Shown here: positions 22,600 to 35,251 of the stretch, piece after piece
How the letters are laid out: every line of letters starts with the position of its first letter
How positions within the stretch are numbered: the first letter of the stretch is position 1
Assembly: GCA_026874595.1 (NCBI GenBank)
Contig: CM049321.1
Coordinates: forward strand, 9,546,979-9,610,978
Source of the DNA: Sipunculus nudus
Lineage: Eukaryota > Annelida > Sipuncula > Golfingiida > Sipunculidae
DNA: 64,000 nt
Direction of reading: 5' to 3'
Notes under the pieces: generated by a model
Told to the model about the DNA's origin: nothing
What the model saw: only the letters and a program-made list of their open reading frames with translations
The model's database searches: none
Program-made: the position numbers and the translations under genes

Positions 22600-22705
22600 A
22601 AAATAGAAACCAGCCCCGAATGTGGGTTCGAACCCGTGACACACAAGTCAGACGTTCAACCGCTTCTCTAATAAAGCAGGCTTCACTACCAAAGCCAGTA
22701 GGAAC
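22600..22705 (-). repeat. tRNA-like SINE head, minus strand
   Basis: The reverse complement contains GAAGCGGTTGAACG and CACGGGTTCGAACCCAC, the second matching a pol III B box (GGTTCGANNCC). It looks like the tRNA-related head of a SINE. No full tRNA fold or body was confirmed. Confidence 0.5.
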
Positions 22706-22820
22706 GTTTTGTGTGTCCGGCTACATACAGGGGCGTAGCCAAGGGGGGGCCATGCACCCCCCCCCCCGCCCCGGTCGCACCCAGTACTCGCCATCATTTC
22801 GGAATTTCACTTAATCTAAT

Positions 22821-22824
<4 letters not shown>

Positions 22825-22877
<53 letters not shown>
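22825..22877. repeat. (TA)n microsatellite
   Basis: TA run that doubles as the TA target of the adjoining pogo-like element. Confidence 0.95.
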
Positions 22878-22881
<4 letters not shown>

Positions 22882-23852
22882 CCCGCTAACGCGACCACCT
22901 GCGGGACCAGGTAAAGCGGTCGTGTTAACGGGGTGGTCGTGTTAGCGGGATGCTTGTATAGTCTGCCAATATTAACGAAGGCGATATTGGTATTTCAAGT
23001 AACTGTTAAATTGTTTTCCCTGTTTAATTTAAAATTAAAAATATAAAGAAAAGTAAATACCAAACATGAATATGATTCAAATTTTTTTCACATAGAAATA
23101 AAACACAAATGAAACAAATAGATTGACTAAGCCATTATACAAGTCCATGGTCTTTGTATAAAATGTACGATCTATACTCGAGTACAGAATGAACACATCA
23201 ACTTCTAGATGTTATGTATATGGTTCCTGCTTGATCATTGCAATATGATTTGTCACAATTTTACTTTGCTCACCTGAATGTATTTGTGTGGAGTCCACTA
23301 TGTTAACCAAACTCCATTTTGATCAATATGTTAAATGCTAATCTAACAGCCGTACTCAGCACACAATGTAACGGACCATAGAGCACAATATATATTGATG
23401 CGTATAGTTGGCTAACAGGTTGGGCGGCATTATAAAACAAGCCTAACTATGGCTAGGGGTTTTCCCACGTGCCCGGCTAATTACTCACTAGCTATAACCT
23501 AAGTCCAAGCTGGGCGATGAGCGTGTCACCTGCTCAATGGGCCGCGGTCACCACCGGCCAGTGGCCGTGATACGGCTAATTCATTACGGGCTATTATCTA
23601 AGTCGAAGCTGGGCAATGTGCGTGTCATCTGCTCAACGGGCCCCGGTCGAACGGGCCAGTGGTCGTGATACGGGGGCTCATCTGAAGGTCGAGACCAAAA
23701 AAGGTGGTCGTTGGTCGTGATAGCGGGGTGGTCGTGTTACCGAAGTTTTTTTTATATGATAATTTATATTAGACAATGCTGGGACCAAGAAAAGTGGTCG
23801 TGTTAGCGGGGTGGTCGTGTTAATGGGGTGGTCGTCATGCGGGAGTTCACTG
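22877..23852. mobile_element. Non-autonomous pogo-like element, second copy type
   Basis: The left end is AAAACCCCGCTAACGCGACC; the inverse of the right end is CAGTGAACTCCCGCATGACG, followed by ACCACC. TA dinucleotides lie outside both ends. Repeated GTGGTCGTGTTAGCGGGG motifs lie inside both termini, as subterminal repeats. A 100-bp tandem duplication (23478-23680, start CGGCTAATT) lies in the interior. No coding frame. Confidence 0.65.
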
Positions 23853-24647
23853 TATATTTATGCTATTAGTTGCGAACCCAGAGGGGGCGCCTTCGGCGCG
23901 CGGCCCCCGTTGTGTTGCAAAATCCCTCATTTTATCTAATTTCCGATTTTCATGATTCATTTTCGTTTTTTTTTCATATTTCTTATTATTAATAAGGAAT
24001 TAGACTTTATTTAAGTTATCTGCAGTTACAATTACTTTCAAATTTATTAGTTGAGTATAAGGATATTTATGAACAACTGCAGAACAACTGCAGATCGATC
24101 GAGCACCGGGCCCTGGTTGGGGTCGACCGTGAACAATCTTACGGCTCCTCTGGTGATACCGGTACTCTAACTCGCGATCTGTGCTGAGCTCTTAGGAGTC
24201 CTGTGTGCTGTCGAGACCATGGAACCCGGTAAAATGCAAAGTTTAACATAATTATTCAGCTTATCAGTTATTTTACCACAAACATTACATTTAAAGGATA
24301 ATGTTTTGATAGTTACAAACGTGATGCGCTTTTGCGCCATTGACTCGTTTGAAAACGATTGAAATATGATATCCTAATTTTGAAGATATTTAAATATAAA
24401 TAATTAAACCTCTCTACAGTTTGAGTACATAACGCAACAACATAAGGGAGCAGTTTTTTTCAGGAACAGGAAATCCTCATTTTTTGTGAACATTGCCTCA
24501 AAATGTCCTCTTTACATTGTATATTAAAAAAAATGTCCAAATATGTGAGGGGGAAACCCTAACAATTAAACAATGGTTCATAACTAAAAAAAAATATATT
24601 TTCATACGCTGAAATATATAAAGTATAGTAAAAATTATTTTAATCAA

Positions 24648-24651
<4 letters not shown>

Positions 24652-24682
<31 letters not shown>
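24652..24682. repeat. (AAT)n microsatellite
   Basis: About ten uninterrupted AAT units. Confidence 0.95.
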
Positions 24683-24684
<2 letters not shown>

Positions 24685-24698
24685 TACTTGTATATATA

Positions 24699-24880
24699 CA
24701 GTGAAACCTCGTTGTGTCGAACTCGCTTAAGTTGAATACCCCGCTTATGTCGAAGTTATAGACTCGATACTCCTGACAACTCTAGTTAAACTATTACCAA
24801 ATAAAACCCGCTTGTGTCGAAAATCGGATGTCGAACTTTTCTGAGGGTCCCTTCGACTTCGACACAACGAGGTTTCACCG
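24699..24880. mobile_element. 182-bp pogo-like MITE, TA-flanked
   Basis: The left end starts CAGTGAAACCTCGTTGTGTC; the right end, reversed, starts CGGTGAAACCTCGTTGTGTC, one mismatch in 20. TA dinucleotides flank it (24697-24698 and 24881-24882). The interior has further TGTCGAA words. Clear ends make this the best preserved DNA transposon derivative in the window. Confidence 0.9.
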
Positions 24881-24988
24881 TAACCGTTTTTATATTACCG
24901 ATACATGCATATTAGCGCCCCTACCCCCCCCCCCCCCCCGACACTGATGATGGCCCCCTTCCCTCCCTCAATCCTGGCTACGCCCCTG

Positions 24989-25740
24989 ACATATATTATA
25001 TTTTACTGTATAATTAGCTTACTCTGCGAGCACACAATGTCTGTTCACCATCCGCCTTCTTTACTAAGTATCTCAAAAGTCATTGCATTTATAACATTTT
25101 GCATGAAAACTGATCATGTGATGAACGTGCAAACGCACTCTTTTAGTAGGGTGATTTACTTTCTTGGAACCAAAATGGTCTTTTCTTCTTATTATTGATA
25201 CTTTGGCTTCCATATCATAGGCTTTTATATCATAACAATTACATCAAAAGCCCTATCGCATCATATTATTCGATTTGAGGAAGAGGGTTTAAATTAGAAA
25301 CATATTTTTTCGAGCTCAAATTTTGAAAGTTTGATGTTTGCATGCATAATATAAAGACTTACATGGAATATATCTGAAAGGCTGTAATAGACAGAACCGA
25401 ATTTGACAGTGATATTGCTCACGTGACTGCTATGTTTATGAGCAGCAGGTAGCGCCACCTGTGTTGACATTTCCGCTACCTGGAAAGTTTATTTTTACTC
25501 CTTTTTCCTCAGATGAAAAAGAAAAGATTAACGTTTTAACTGATATTATATGGTAAGGAGTTCTACATGACAAGGAAATGCAATCTTTATCAATTAATAT
25601 TACATATTTCCAATATAATATGTTGTTGCATTCAATGTGCCATGACTGTCAATAGATATCTCATGAATGGCTTCGTCTATTGATTCTGTGACTGATAAGT
25701 ACATGTAAGCTATAAAATACCTATGTTGAACTGCAACTGA
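24989..25740. other. No recognisable gene
   Basis: AT-rich sequence without supported features. GGTAGCGCCACC at 25448-25459 differs by one base from the palindrome repeated in the element at 44510. Confidence 0.45.
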
Positions 25741-26335
25741 AATTGACCTAACCACCACATCCCTTATGCGCCGAGTATGCTTATGAGCCCCTAAAATGCT
25801 CCTACACAGGAGGATTTCCATGTCAATCGTTCCAAAAGCTGTTCATAAGACTATAGTGACCTCACAAAGACGTCGCAAAGGTCGATGGCGTGTGACGTCA
25901 GATTGAGTGCCGCCGTCGTCAGCTGGAACTGATATATCTCTGTTCTCCAGTGATGAGTAAGTCGCAATCATTGTGAAATGTTTTGCCATATGTTGGGTTA
26001 TTTGTTTTTACGAATTTAGTGGAAGATAAGACATGATTATTCACTTGGCAGTCGGAGAAATAGCTTCTGCATTCGTAAGCCTATATTTTTTTAAACTGTC
26101 TCCTTTGTGTAAAAATATTCCTGGAAAAAAACATGCGGACAGGGATACTGGTACAGACCTCATGTGGTCTGTGTGGGAGAGTCGCCCAAATTATGCAAAT
26201 TCTGCACTTGTCAGGTGATTGACTGTTTACATTGCCAACGATTACTCGATTGGTTGCTCGCCACAGCTCCGCTCAGGGATACTCATTGAATGAATATGCT
26301 ATTAAGCTCACATAGAATTCATGGTTAGGTCAATT
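25741..26335 (+). mobile_element. 595-bp TIR element (AATT-GACCTMACCA family), copy 1
   Basis: The left end is AATTGACCTAACCACCACAT, the right end TGGTTAGGTCAATT. The interior aligns, with many changes, to the inverted complement of 63332-63917, sharing AATCATTGTGAA, ACTGGTACAGAC and GAATATGCTAT. Either AATT is the target duplication and GACCTMACCA the TIR, or AATT belongs to the TIR. Short frames in the two copies align only in patches because of indels, so coding is unlikely. It lies about 140 bases upstream of sulfatase exon 11'. Confidence 0.75.
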
Positions 26336-26471
26336 GTAGTGTTCTTTTTCGCCGTTGTATTCACTGATTATCCATTGTGATCCACAATGTGTCACTTAGC
26401 TCCTTATCTTATGTTGTATTATATTACTTTATATAATAAATGTGTTACAGGACAATAAAAATAAATTACAG

Positions 26472-27839
26472 GACAATGCATGCAGTAGACTGGTTTCCCA
26501 CAATCCTACATCTCGCGGGACTGAAACCCGGTAAACAATGTTAAGTTCTATGCATTATTTATCTCTGTAATATTTGGTGTCACATCACAGAATGATTTTT
26601 TGGCTGTCGATTCAAAATTACATTTGAATTAATTTTTAAGAACGGAAAATGATTTAAACTATTTTATTTTTTCCAAATTAGGGTAATAAGTCTTGATATG
26701 TTGTATCTAATAACTTGCATAGTTATGTAAAAGATCCGGCCAGATATATGCGATTATAGATCTTCAGTAAGACAATTGTGGTGTGTCAATTCGTGATAAA
26801 GGTTATAATTTCTTAGAGGACTCCATCGACGGTATGAACCAGTGGGAGACGATCAGTGAGGACCAGCCCTCACCCAGAGAGGAATTTGTCTACAACATCG
26901 ACGAGATTAACAATAGCTTTGGCATCAGGAAATGTCTATATGTATGTACCACTGCAAATCTTGACTCCTCTCATCATAACCCATTTAAATTGTATAGTTT
27001 GTACCCTTCTCATTTTGTATTAATTTTTCCTGTTTTCTTTTTTATAGAATGGGAGACTACAAGTTGATCGTTGGTAGTGTTGGTCACTATAACGGTTGGT
27101 ATCCCCCTCCTCACTTTAAAGGTGACGCCCCTGACCAGCTTCCCGACGACCTGCCGTATCCAGAGTCACTCAAAGTCCAGTTGTTCAATGTTAAAAATAG
27201 GGCACTCCTTCTGGACTTAAAAGTAGTGATTCCGCAATGGTCGCGTTCCATTCGTTCTTTGTCTATTACAACTGAACCACTGCTTTCCATTGTTTTGCTG
27301 CGTATTGACAAAAGAAAGCTGACACAAAAAAGAATATCCTGACAATAAAAAGGATTAAGAGTTCAAGCGTTGCTAGACCTAGGTTAACCATATGAATACA
27401 TTACTATCTCAAAACAATACTTTGGTTATATCTTTCAGATGTGTTTAGTTATACATTACTAAGGCACATCAGGCATTATTACCTCATATAAGGGGGTAAT
27501 ATTACTGGATTAGAACTACTATGGATTTTCATCATAAAGAAGACAATTATTTCTGATGTTATCTGACAGTGCTTCATGGCATGTGTGTTTTAACAGTTCT
27601 TGGTAAGTAGGTATCGATTTGCTGAGACTGGATCTTTATAACGCTTCATTTTCTTTCCAGAGGACCCGACTGAGCACCACGATATCTCTAAAGAGTAACC
27701 GGAAGTGACAAAGCGAATGCAGGAACGTTTGTCTGAGTACATGAAGACTCTGCATCCGGCCTTTCACCCTCTTCCAGACCCCCACTCAGACCCCAAGTAC
27801 TGGGGAGGTGTCTGGTCTCCTTGCTGGTGTAAAGCCTGA
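26472..27839 (+). pseudogene. ARS-A1: 3' part of an arylsulfatase B-like gene (exons 11-14), decayed
   Basis: Exon 11' (26472-26530, 59 bases as in ARS-D) encodes TMHAVDWFPTILHLAGLKP. Exon 12' (26817-26928) encodes DSIDGMNQWETISED and EFVYNIDEINNSFGIR. Exon 13' (27048 to about 27195) encodes MGDYKLIVGSVGHYNGWYPP and KVQLFNVK. Exon 14' (from 27661) encodes DPTEHHDIS and YWGGVWSPCWCKA, then TGA at 27837. These are the C-terminal domain blocks of arylsulfatase B/I/J-type enzymes. Damage: after exon 12' the donor reads CAG-GAAATG, consistent with loss of the T of a GTAAATG donor; no GT follows exon 13' at the expected place; TAA at 27696-27698 interrupts exon 14'. Exons 1-10 were not found upstream, so this is a 3' fragment, not a working gene. 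Confidence 0.85.
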
Positions 27840-30642
27840 CCACTATCAGGCGAACAAATTGAAGAAACAGAACTAAATTTAGTTTACCGATCAAGATAAG
27901 ATTATGACTCAACTTTTGTCTTACCAAAAATGCAAGGAATAGTTACATGCTTGAATCATTGCATTTGGTTGTTTCTGTGCCTGAGAAAGGGCCAGGGTTT
28001 CTTATTTGTCTGCTCTTTGCTTTCCTTAGCAAAACTGCCATGTTTGTGGCTAAGAGGTCAGGAATAAACAGAATCAAACAAAAGCAAACTATAGATCGTT
28101 GATATCAGTGAGGGCGGACTATCCATTATTGTCCCAATTTATACTCAAGAATGAATAACAAAAAAAGTACTAGATCATTCCATACAATTCCAAACTGTGT
28201 TCTTGAGACAGAAATACATGTTTATATAGTTGGCAACTTGAATGAAATGACAAATGAAGGATATATGCAGAAAATATAAGGCCACAGGTCCATATTGTTC
28301 CATATGTACATGCAAAATACAATGACGATAATAAAAAAATTGGATACCTAGATTCCACACTTCTCGCCTAAAAGTGGTTGTTGAAGCTGTGGTGAAATCC
28401 TGTTTAAGCCTCGTCGTCTCTTCACAGCCCTTTCAGACACATCCATGTTTATGTAATTTACCTTGAAGCAATTCTAATACAACATAGTTGAACGGACTAT
28501 ATTTCCCCTAAACGCAACTTTACCTACGACACTGGTGCATGCAGAAGCCGTGGTGCAATGTGGGGGCCAGATTGTGACGCCCATAAATCCTAAACAGTAG
28601 AGCCGTACTTTTGTTACGTCCGAGACTGCGCAGTGTGACCCTGCAGCATGAACCTTGCAAGGACACTCGGTACATTAAGATGAATTTAGCATCCAAGTTT
28701 TACTTTGTTTATTGCCGCAAGATTGTGGTTATAAGAACCAGTGTGGTGCTGAGTTGTTCAGCACATTTCATTTGACTCTTATTGTCCCTCTATTATAACC
28801 TGATTATTTGCATAGGAAAACGAACGAAGCTATGATTTAAAACCGGATGCATCTCGCAAGCAATTTCTTTTTTAATTAGCTGAGATAATTTTCCATGTGT
28901 ATGTTACTTCAGAATGTATGTTATGCTGGTGACTTAACGCTGAATAAAGATTATTACAAATATTAACAGTTATATCGTCTTGTTAGTTTTATCTATTTTT
29001 CATGATTAACTGTTAAAATGAAAATATTGCTGGTGACCTAATGTTAAATAAAGAGCATGGCAAGTGTTGACAGTTTTTTCTATGATTAAATGTTAAAACA
29101 AAGTACGCACAAACCGACAAACTAATGACACCTTGACCCGGCAGACAATGAAATTTCAGGGTGGGAGGGTATCGGAAGCCATTTGCCTCTTTTCCTCCCG
29201 TAATGTGTGCTCCCCTTACGTGCATCCCGCTACTCAGAATATGATGTATTCATGGTGACGTCATTGTCACGGTGACTTCTTATATGGTGACTTCGTAAAA
29301 TCATGTTTTACCAATGATCGTTGAAACCCTATTTATTCCTTATCTCATTAATAAAATGCAAAATTATTCCTTAAATCAAAATATATATGACTGTCTGAAT
29401 TTCTAACATCGAAAACATGCGGATGGCCTTTTTAAAAATAGTCCTCTCGTTCTGAGTTAAAACCGTGTCAGACTACCCGTGTTAGTGATTAATTTGAATA
29501 CTTTGTATTAGGAAACCAAGACTATCCAACTGCAGCCTCAGGTAGCTTTCGGACCTAAACTCTTAAACTGACCGACTGAACGCTCGGATCCATCGTGTCA
29601 ACAGGACTGAGCGGCACAGACCCATGCATATCCCTACCAGCAAGGATCTCATCGCTGCACTCCACCCGGATACCTTTCTTCAGCGAACCACCCTTGCGTC
29701 TATTTCATGAATAATAAACGAGGCAATTAAATTTAACCAATCAAATGACTCGCCTACACTTGCTTTACCCGACTCCAGAAATGCGTTGTATTGCTAATTT
29801 CAACTCGCACTTCTGGCATTGCCGGCAGGGCGTCGGGTTTCTGATCAAGCAAATGAAGCAAACTTTGTTAGCCCATCAAGATTCTAGCGCATATGCAGAG
29901 GGCCCATGAACAGTGTATTTGTTGCAATTTTGGTTCGATTTGATATAGGCAACATAGGCTCGAATGCCAATACGTTTGCTCTTTGTTCCTGAAACAGATG
30001 TCCGAGTCTCTGGCTGAAGCAAAGTATCTTTGTTAGCGTATAGCGACCAAATAACTAGTGGTGTGGACATATTATAGCCCCCTGTTCTTGAAACAAGGCT
30101 AACGATACTTGTAATCATGGTTCTCATCATGTATCATCGTAAAGGTTTAACATAGATAGCTGTTGAAAGATAATTTTTTAACACTAGTTTGTTAAAACAA
30201 TCTAATATCAGCTGCTAGTCAATATCTCAATACATCTTAATTTTTTTTTAATTGATCGTTGTCAACCTTCTGACCATATGCGTTTAATAATAAGTAGATA
30301 ACATTAGATCAATACCTAAATCACATGAGCCCACTCATGCTGAGGTCTTCTAGGGCAGTTGCGCAATGCGATTCATTCAGAGCCGTAAAAAGACCACGGA
30401 CAAAACCTCCATGTTACTAAATCTTTGTAATTGAATGTAATTAAATGTTACATCAGTATAGACCATAAACAAAATGATTAAATAATTTAAAAGAAAAGAT
30501 TGGCCTTCCTTGTAATAGAGGATGTTTATATTCCTAAACATTTATAGAAGCTGAAATGGGAATGATAGACTATTATCGAATGATAACAGTCAAGGGACAA
30601 CTTTTTCTTGAACATTTACTATATGTATGTGACAAGGTTGCT
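27840..30642. other. No recognisable gene; one short tandem duplication
   Basis: Downstream of ARS-A1 an AATAAA at 28062 could be its old polyadenylation signal. At about 28925-29095 a block beginning GCTGGTGACTTAACG is repeated once after about 105 bases with changes (GCTGGTGACCTAATG). Frames at 28170-28360 - and 29876-30130 - carry no recognisable domain. Confidence 0.45.

Positions 30643-30669
<27 letters not shown>
30643..30669. repeat. (TA)n microsatellite
   Basis: Short TA run just upstream of the ARS-A2 first exon. ARS-D also has a TA tract shortly upstream of its first exon (54605-54667). Confidence 0.9.
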
Positions 30670-30673
<4 letters not shown>

Positions 30674-30738
30674 TATATTCGAACTAACTTTATTGAGTTT
30701 GATTATCTACATTTGATATCCTTGATTATAAGCAATAT

Positions 30739-32791
30739 ATGTTAACATTATCCACAGTAACAGCAGCATCCATATCTTCTGCGGCCTTACTGGTGGCTGT
30801 GATTACCTGTTGCTCCCTCTTGTGGACAAAAGCAGAGGTAAAGCCCCCTCATATTTTGTTCATTGTGGCTGATGACTTGGGTGGTATGTCTTCTTGCGCT
30901 GAGTTCTAAATGTATTTTTTCCTCTACCATGGATTCTAACTTTATTTGAATGTCTTGAGGGTTCTACTTGAATACTAGTAGTTGCCTAGGGCGTAGCAAT
31001 CATTGCAGCATGCAGGTGCAGTGGCAAGTTTAATGCTTAAGATTCATGCTTAAGAGTTATGCTTAACATTTATGCAACATTTTCTAAGGGACATGTGACA
31101 GTTGATAAAAAAAACTATTTACCATTGGCCTTGTTTGCTAGCTAAATGAGAGGGGAAGATTCAGAGAAGGGTTAAAAAATGCCCCTTCTCTCATTCAACG
31201 GAGTAGCATATCAACTACTGTACATAATGCCTATGAATGGTCGGAATCTACAAGGGAACAAACCAACCAACCATTGAAACTAGAGGAAAACACGATACCT
31301 TCGCTTCCTATAATATTGAAAATTATGTATGAGATCATGTGCCTACCCTGATAAGACAATAAGAGGTGACAAGAAAGAACTGTAATTTTAAAATACAGGT
31401 ACGTTACATGCATTGCTTGATAATTTTCTTTGACTGTATAGGTTGGAATAATGTCGTGTGGAGAAACAAGGACATGATCACACCCAACATAGACCGTCCG
31501 GCTCATGAGGGAGTCATTCTGAACCACACCTATGTACAACCTTTCTGCTCACCGTGAGTGCCGCAATATTTTATTTTCTATTAATTTGATTAAACCTATT
31601 TATTTTAACAGGATTATATAGTTGCCATTATGGCTAATGAAACATGTTCTCCTGTCTGCAAAAAAGATGCATTTAAATACATAAATTGAAACAAGTACAA
31701 CACATATACAATACAATAAAAAAATAATCAAAACAATAATCACAGTGAAACAAGCATTTTCAAATAACAAACTGGTCATTAACATAATACAGAAAATATC
31801 AGTTATAAATGCGATAACGCAAACACTGAAGACAAAAAGGAGGGAAATAAAATCAATTTGTATTGATCATAATCTCTGATTAATTGATTGATCACTAAAC
31901 CTTTGGTCTAAAAATCTGTTCGTGTTCAGTATATACTTCTGGATTAATACTGACTTCTGCAACTGATTTTTTCTGATCTTGCATTGCCGGTTTCATCCAA
32001 TAATATAATGCACACATGCCATAAAACCTTATTTGTTATAATTTTTTTGAGAATGTAAAATATATAAATTTGTTGGTTATATAACCGGATTTTGTTGATA
32101 AATTAGTGTCAGTCGTAGCCAACAGATGACGTTAGTGTACTGAAGGGCTATATATAGTCTACTGTAAACGAAATAACTGCGCTTGCTTACATTCAAACTT
32201 TGACAACAATCGCCGCATCTACTGTGGTAAGCAATACAAATAATACAGACTTTTTTTCGAAATAAGATAAAATAAATACTTTCTTTCACACAAAATTAGT
32301 CGATCTACGGATTCCTGATCCAGATTTTTGTGGATCATTTTTGGGGTCGAATGAGGAGAAGTTATTCTTCAATGTTGCTAACCTGCTGATTACATACACA
32401 ATTCAAAGAAACACAAATTGTATTTCCTAACAAGGTTGCACAATTCCACGTAATGTGTATCGACCCATTATATAAAAATTCGCTTGCTCGAAGCATGTTT
32501 TTTTTTTATGTTTTCAGAGTCCGTAGAGTAATTTGTTTTGCCTATGCTGCCTTGCTGAGTATGATAGAGCAAGTGTACAATGTAACCTGAACATTAAAGT
32601 TACAGTAGATTTTAAATGTCGCTTTAGCCTTGTCGTTATTAAAGAAGCAATTGAAGTATTTATGTTTAATAAGTCCTTACGATCTTATTCTAGGAAGGGT
32701 ATCTGACCTAGACGAGGCTATCAGTAACATCACCGCTGCTCTGGAGAAGAAGAAACTGATCGACGACATTGTTATTATCTTTAGCACCGAT
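30739..32791 (+). pseudogene. ARS-A2: arylsulfatase B-like gene with exons 3-7 deleted
   Basis: Exon 1 (30739-30880) keeps a hydrophobic leader and [14 protein letters not shown]; the ATG used by ARS-D is mutated (CATATC in place of ATGGGC), but an in-frame ATG exists upstream at 30739. Exon 2 (31442-31553, 112 bases) encodes [18 protein letters not shown] and HTYVQPFCSP, ending in a good GTGAGT donor. Intron 2 sequence matching ARS-D 57370-57480 then runs directly into the end of exon 8 (NNRRIYCG, donor at 32227). Exon 9 (32694-32791, 98 bases) encodes [17 protein letters not shown] and IVIIFSTD. The Cys of the FGly motif remains in exon 2 but its Pro-Ser-Arg partner exon is gone. Exon 10 was not found downstream. 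Confidence 0.85.
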
Positions 32792-35251
32792 GTACGTATA
32801 AACCACATACGTTTACATCGTTAACATTATACATGGACACATCACTTAATGGGGCAACAACATTGGATCAAATGAGCGAAAACAAACTTTGGCTATATAT
32901 TTTCTGAGATGTAGATTAATACGAAAGTTTCCATAATAAAAACATAATTAAGATGGAATTCGAATATATATTAAGATTGGTCCAGTCATTTTATGGAAAA
33001 AGTGACCCCACCCACCACAAATTGCAACAGAATTTATTTTATCATCATTCATCTCGGAAATATCCCTGGAAAAAATACTAAAAGTCAAATAAAATATAAT
33101 TATTGGAACAGTCCATAATTTGCATAAATCCAAAATGGCCGCCAAGCCTGATTTTTTATCCATATTGACTTCTCTGTAGCATTTAAGATCCGTAACTGTT
33201 GAATCTAGAGACTTTTAACTTAACATCCTGAGAGACCTTGGACAGGCCTCTTTTGAAGCCGGACATTAGGTCACGGTGACCTATATTCTTTGAAGTTTGG
33301 AGCAAAAATATGATTTGGAGCACCTCGAAGATCAGACAAAGGTGTTGTGTTTTGTGTTAACCTTGTAGTATATGGTTAAATGATATAAAAGCAAAAAGGT
33401 TCCATGCATGAACATAATGCCTATCTTTGAAAATTTGCATATAAAGCTTTATATTTATTTCAATTTTTATCTAGTATATATATGTAGTAGATGTTATAAA
33501 TTATATAAATAAACCATATTTAGGAAAATTCGTAAATCCATTCATTTGTACGAAATTTATTCGAAATACACCAGATCACTCCCAGTCATACTCAGATTGT
33601 GAATGGGATCTGTCTTCTCTCTCATAAGTATGTAATGGTTGCAAAGGTGTGAGTCTAAAACAGGTTTTCAACTTGTTTTGTGATTCAGTGAAAAATCACA
33701 AGGTAAAAAGGTAAAAAAGGTTAAAATCGCGATATATGGAAAATGAAAATAATGGAACATCGTCTGCCAGGTCTCGCCAAACTTGTCATAAACTTTTCCA
33801 AAATGAGGGTACATCTCATAATGTAAGAAAATTTAATTCTATAATGTTAAAATGTTTAGAAGGCTATGTTTACTTATATAATGACATTTTTTTTTTGTGA
33901 GTAGTAATTCCAATTTTTAACAAGATAGATATATGGTAGAGACAGGGGAAAATGTTGTTTGATTCTCTCATGTGAGTTCGTATAAATAAGTGTACTAACA
34001 AGTGGGTTGGTCATACAGGTTACTTTTAATATTTTTGTATTTTATCAATATATATTAAAATAAATTAAAAGTTCATCAATACATAAACAATTAGAAAGAA
34101 TGCTGCATCGTTCGTTTTTTTTTTTCAAAATAATATACACTTTATGGGGTCTTTTATAAATCTAAAACTGTTTTTGATTTATAAAAAAAAGAGGTTTTGG
34201 CAGAGGGCTTACCAGATAAAAGCCGAAATCTTGTATTTATTTCTGATGACTTTGCTTTGAGACAATTTATTGACTGAATGGAACATAGCCTCATTGCACC
34301 ATATCAGAGAGATGTTTTCTTTTCTAATCTCTGTCGTTTTTTCTTTCTTTACTATTAAATGTGGTTCATGTTTCTTCCCGGCAGTGTATCAAGGCTCATG
34401 GCTCTAAGAGGGTTCAAATAAAGAATATATAATTGACGTGAAAATATTTTATCAAATAAACTGAGTCTACATTCAGATTCAAATTGTAGAAAAATAATTT
34501 GCGATATGTTACCTTAAACTAGATTATTTAAGGATTAGGGAAATGCAAATATGCATTTTAAACTAATTAATCTCTTTCATTTAGACTCATAAATCTGAAT
34601 ACAGGATCACATAAATCATTCAATCATTCCAAAGTGTTCATCATCTGAGATCAAACTTGACAATAATTTTTTACCACCACCTTTCAGCCCAAAAATCGAT
34701 GTGTTTTCCTCTTATGCCTGGTAACAGACACACACACCAAGTCGACAGGGTATTTTATTTAGTAATGAAGGAAAACATATGAAGTTTTAATCCAATGAAT
34801 TAACTCAAAGACTTTCAACATGTATCTGTGTAGGTTGTCCAAGAGAGACATGCTCAGCTGGAAAACATAACCAGTGGCTTTAAAAACTTTATCACACTTT
34901 TGTTTACACTTTGTAGATTGAGAGAAATATAAATGTTTGGCTAAAGCACATTATCGCACTACTATCGGCAAAATATGATTAGTGAACTAAAAGAAGCTAA
35001 TACTGTGTGATACTGATGTCAGTCTAAACAATATAAATAAAGTGGCTGAAAAGAAAAGAATTAAAATGGCACCACCCGTATTAGACAACTGATAAAATTA
35101 TCTATGATAAAACAACACACATTTCAATATTCAGATCAACTCATTCAAGAATTATAGGAAAATTGATGCTTTTGTTGGAAAGGGTATTCAAAGTGCATCA
35201 ACCGTGGTAAAATATCATGGTTATTAGTGATACTCTAGTAGATCTCTATGG
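32792..35251. other. No recognisable gene
   Basis: A long AT-rich stretch. The sequence after ARS-A2 exon 9 initially follows the ARS-D intron 9 pattern, then loses similarity. No repeats or domains identified. Confidence 0.5.

Larger units (their letters stand above)
22728..24988. mobile_element. Composite TIR element with CAGGGGCGTAGCCA ends
   Basis: The left end CAGGGGCGTAGCCA (22728) is inverted at the right end, TGGCTACGCCCCTG (ending 24988). The flanking 5 bases are ACATA on both sides (22723-22727 and 24989-24993). Between them lie two smaller TIR elements (22877-23852 and 24699-24880), TA and AAT microsatellites and an unassigned GC-richer piece near 24080-24230. No transposase was found. 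The two ends could instead belong to two separate elements of one family. Confidence 0.5.

Noticed and set aside
25600-26218. Possible coding relationship between the elements at 25.7-26.3 kb and 63.3-63.9 kb
   Set aside because: Frames look alike in patches (for example around VWES and VWERS), but indels that are not multiples of three separate the patches, so DNA-level repeat homology is the better explanation.
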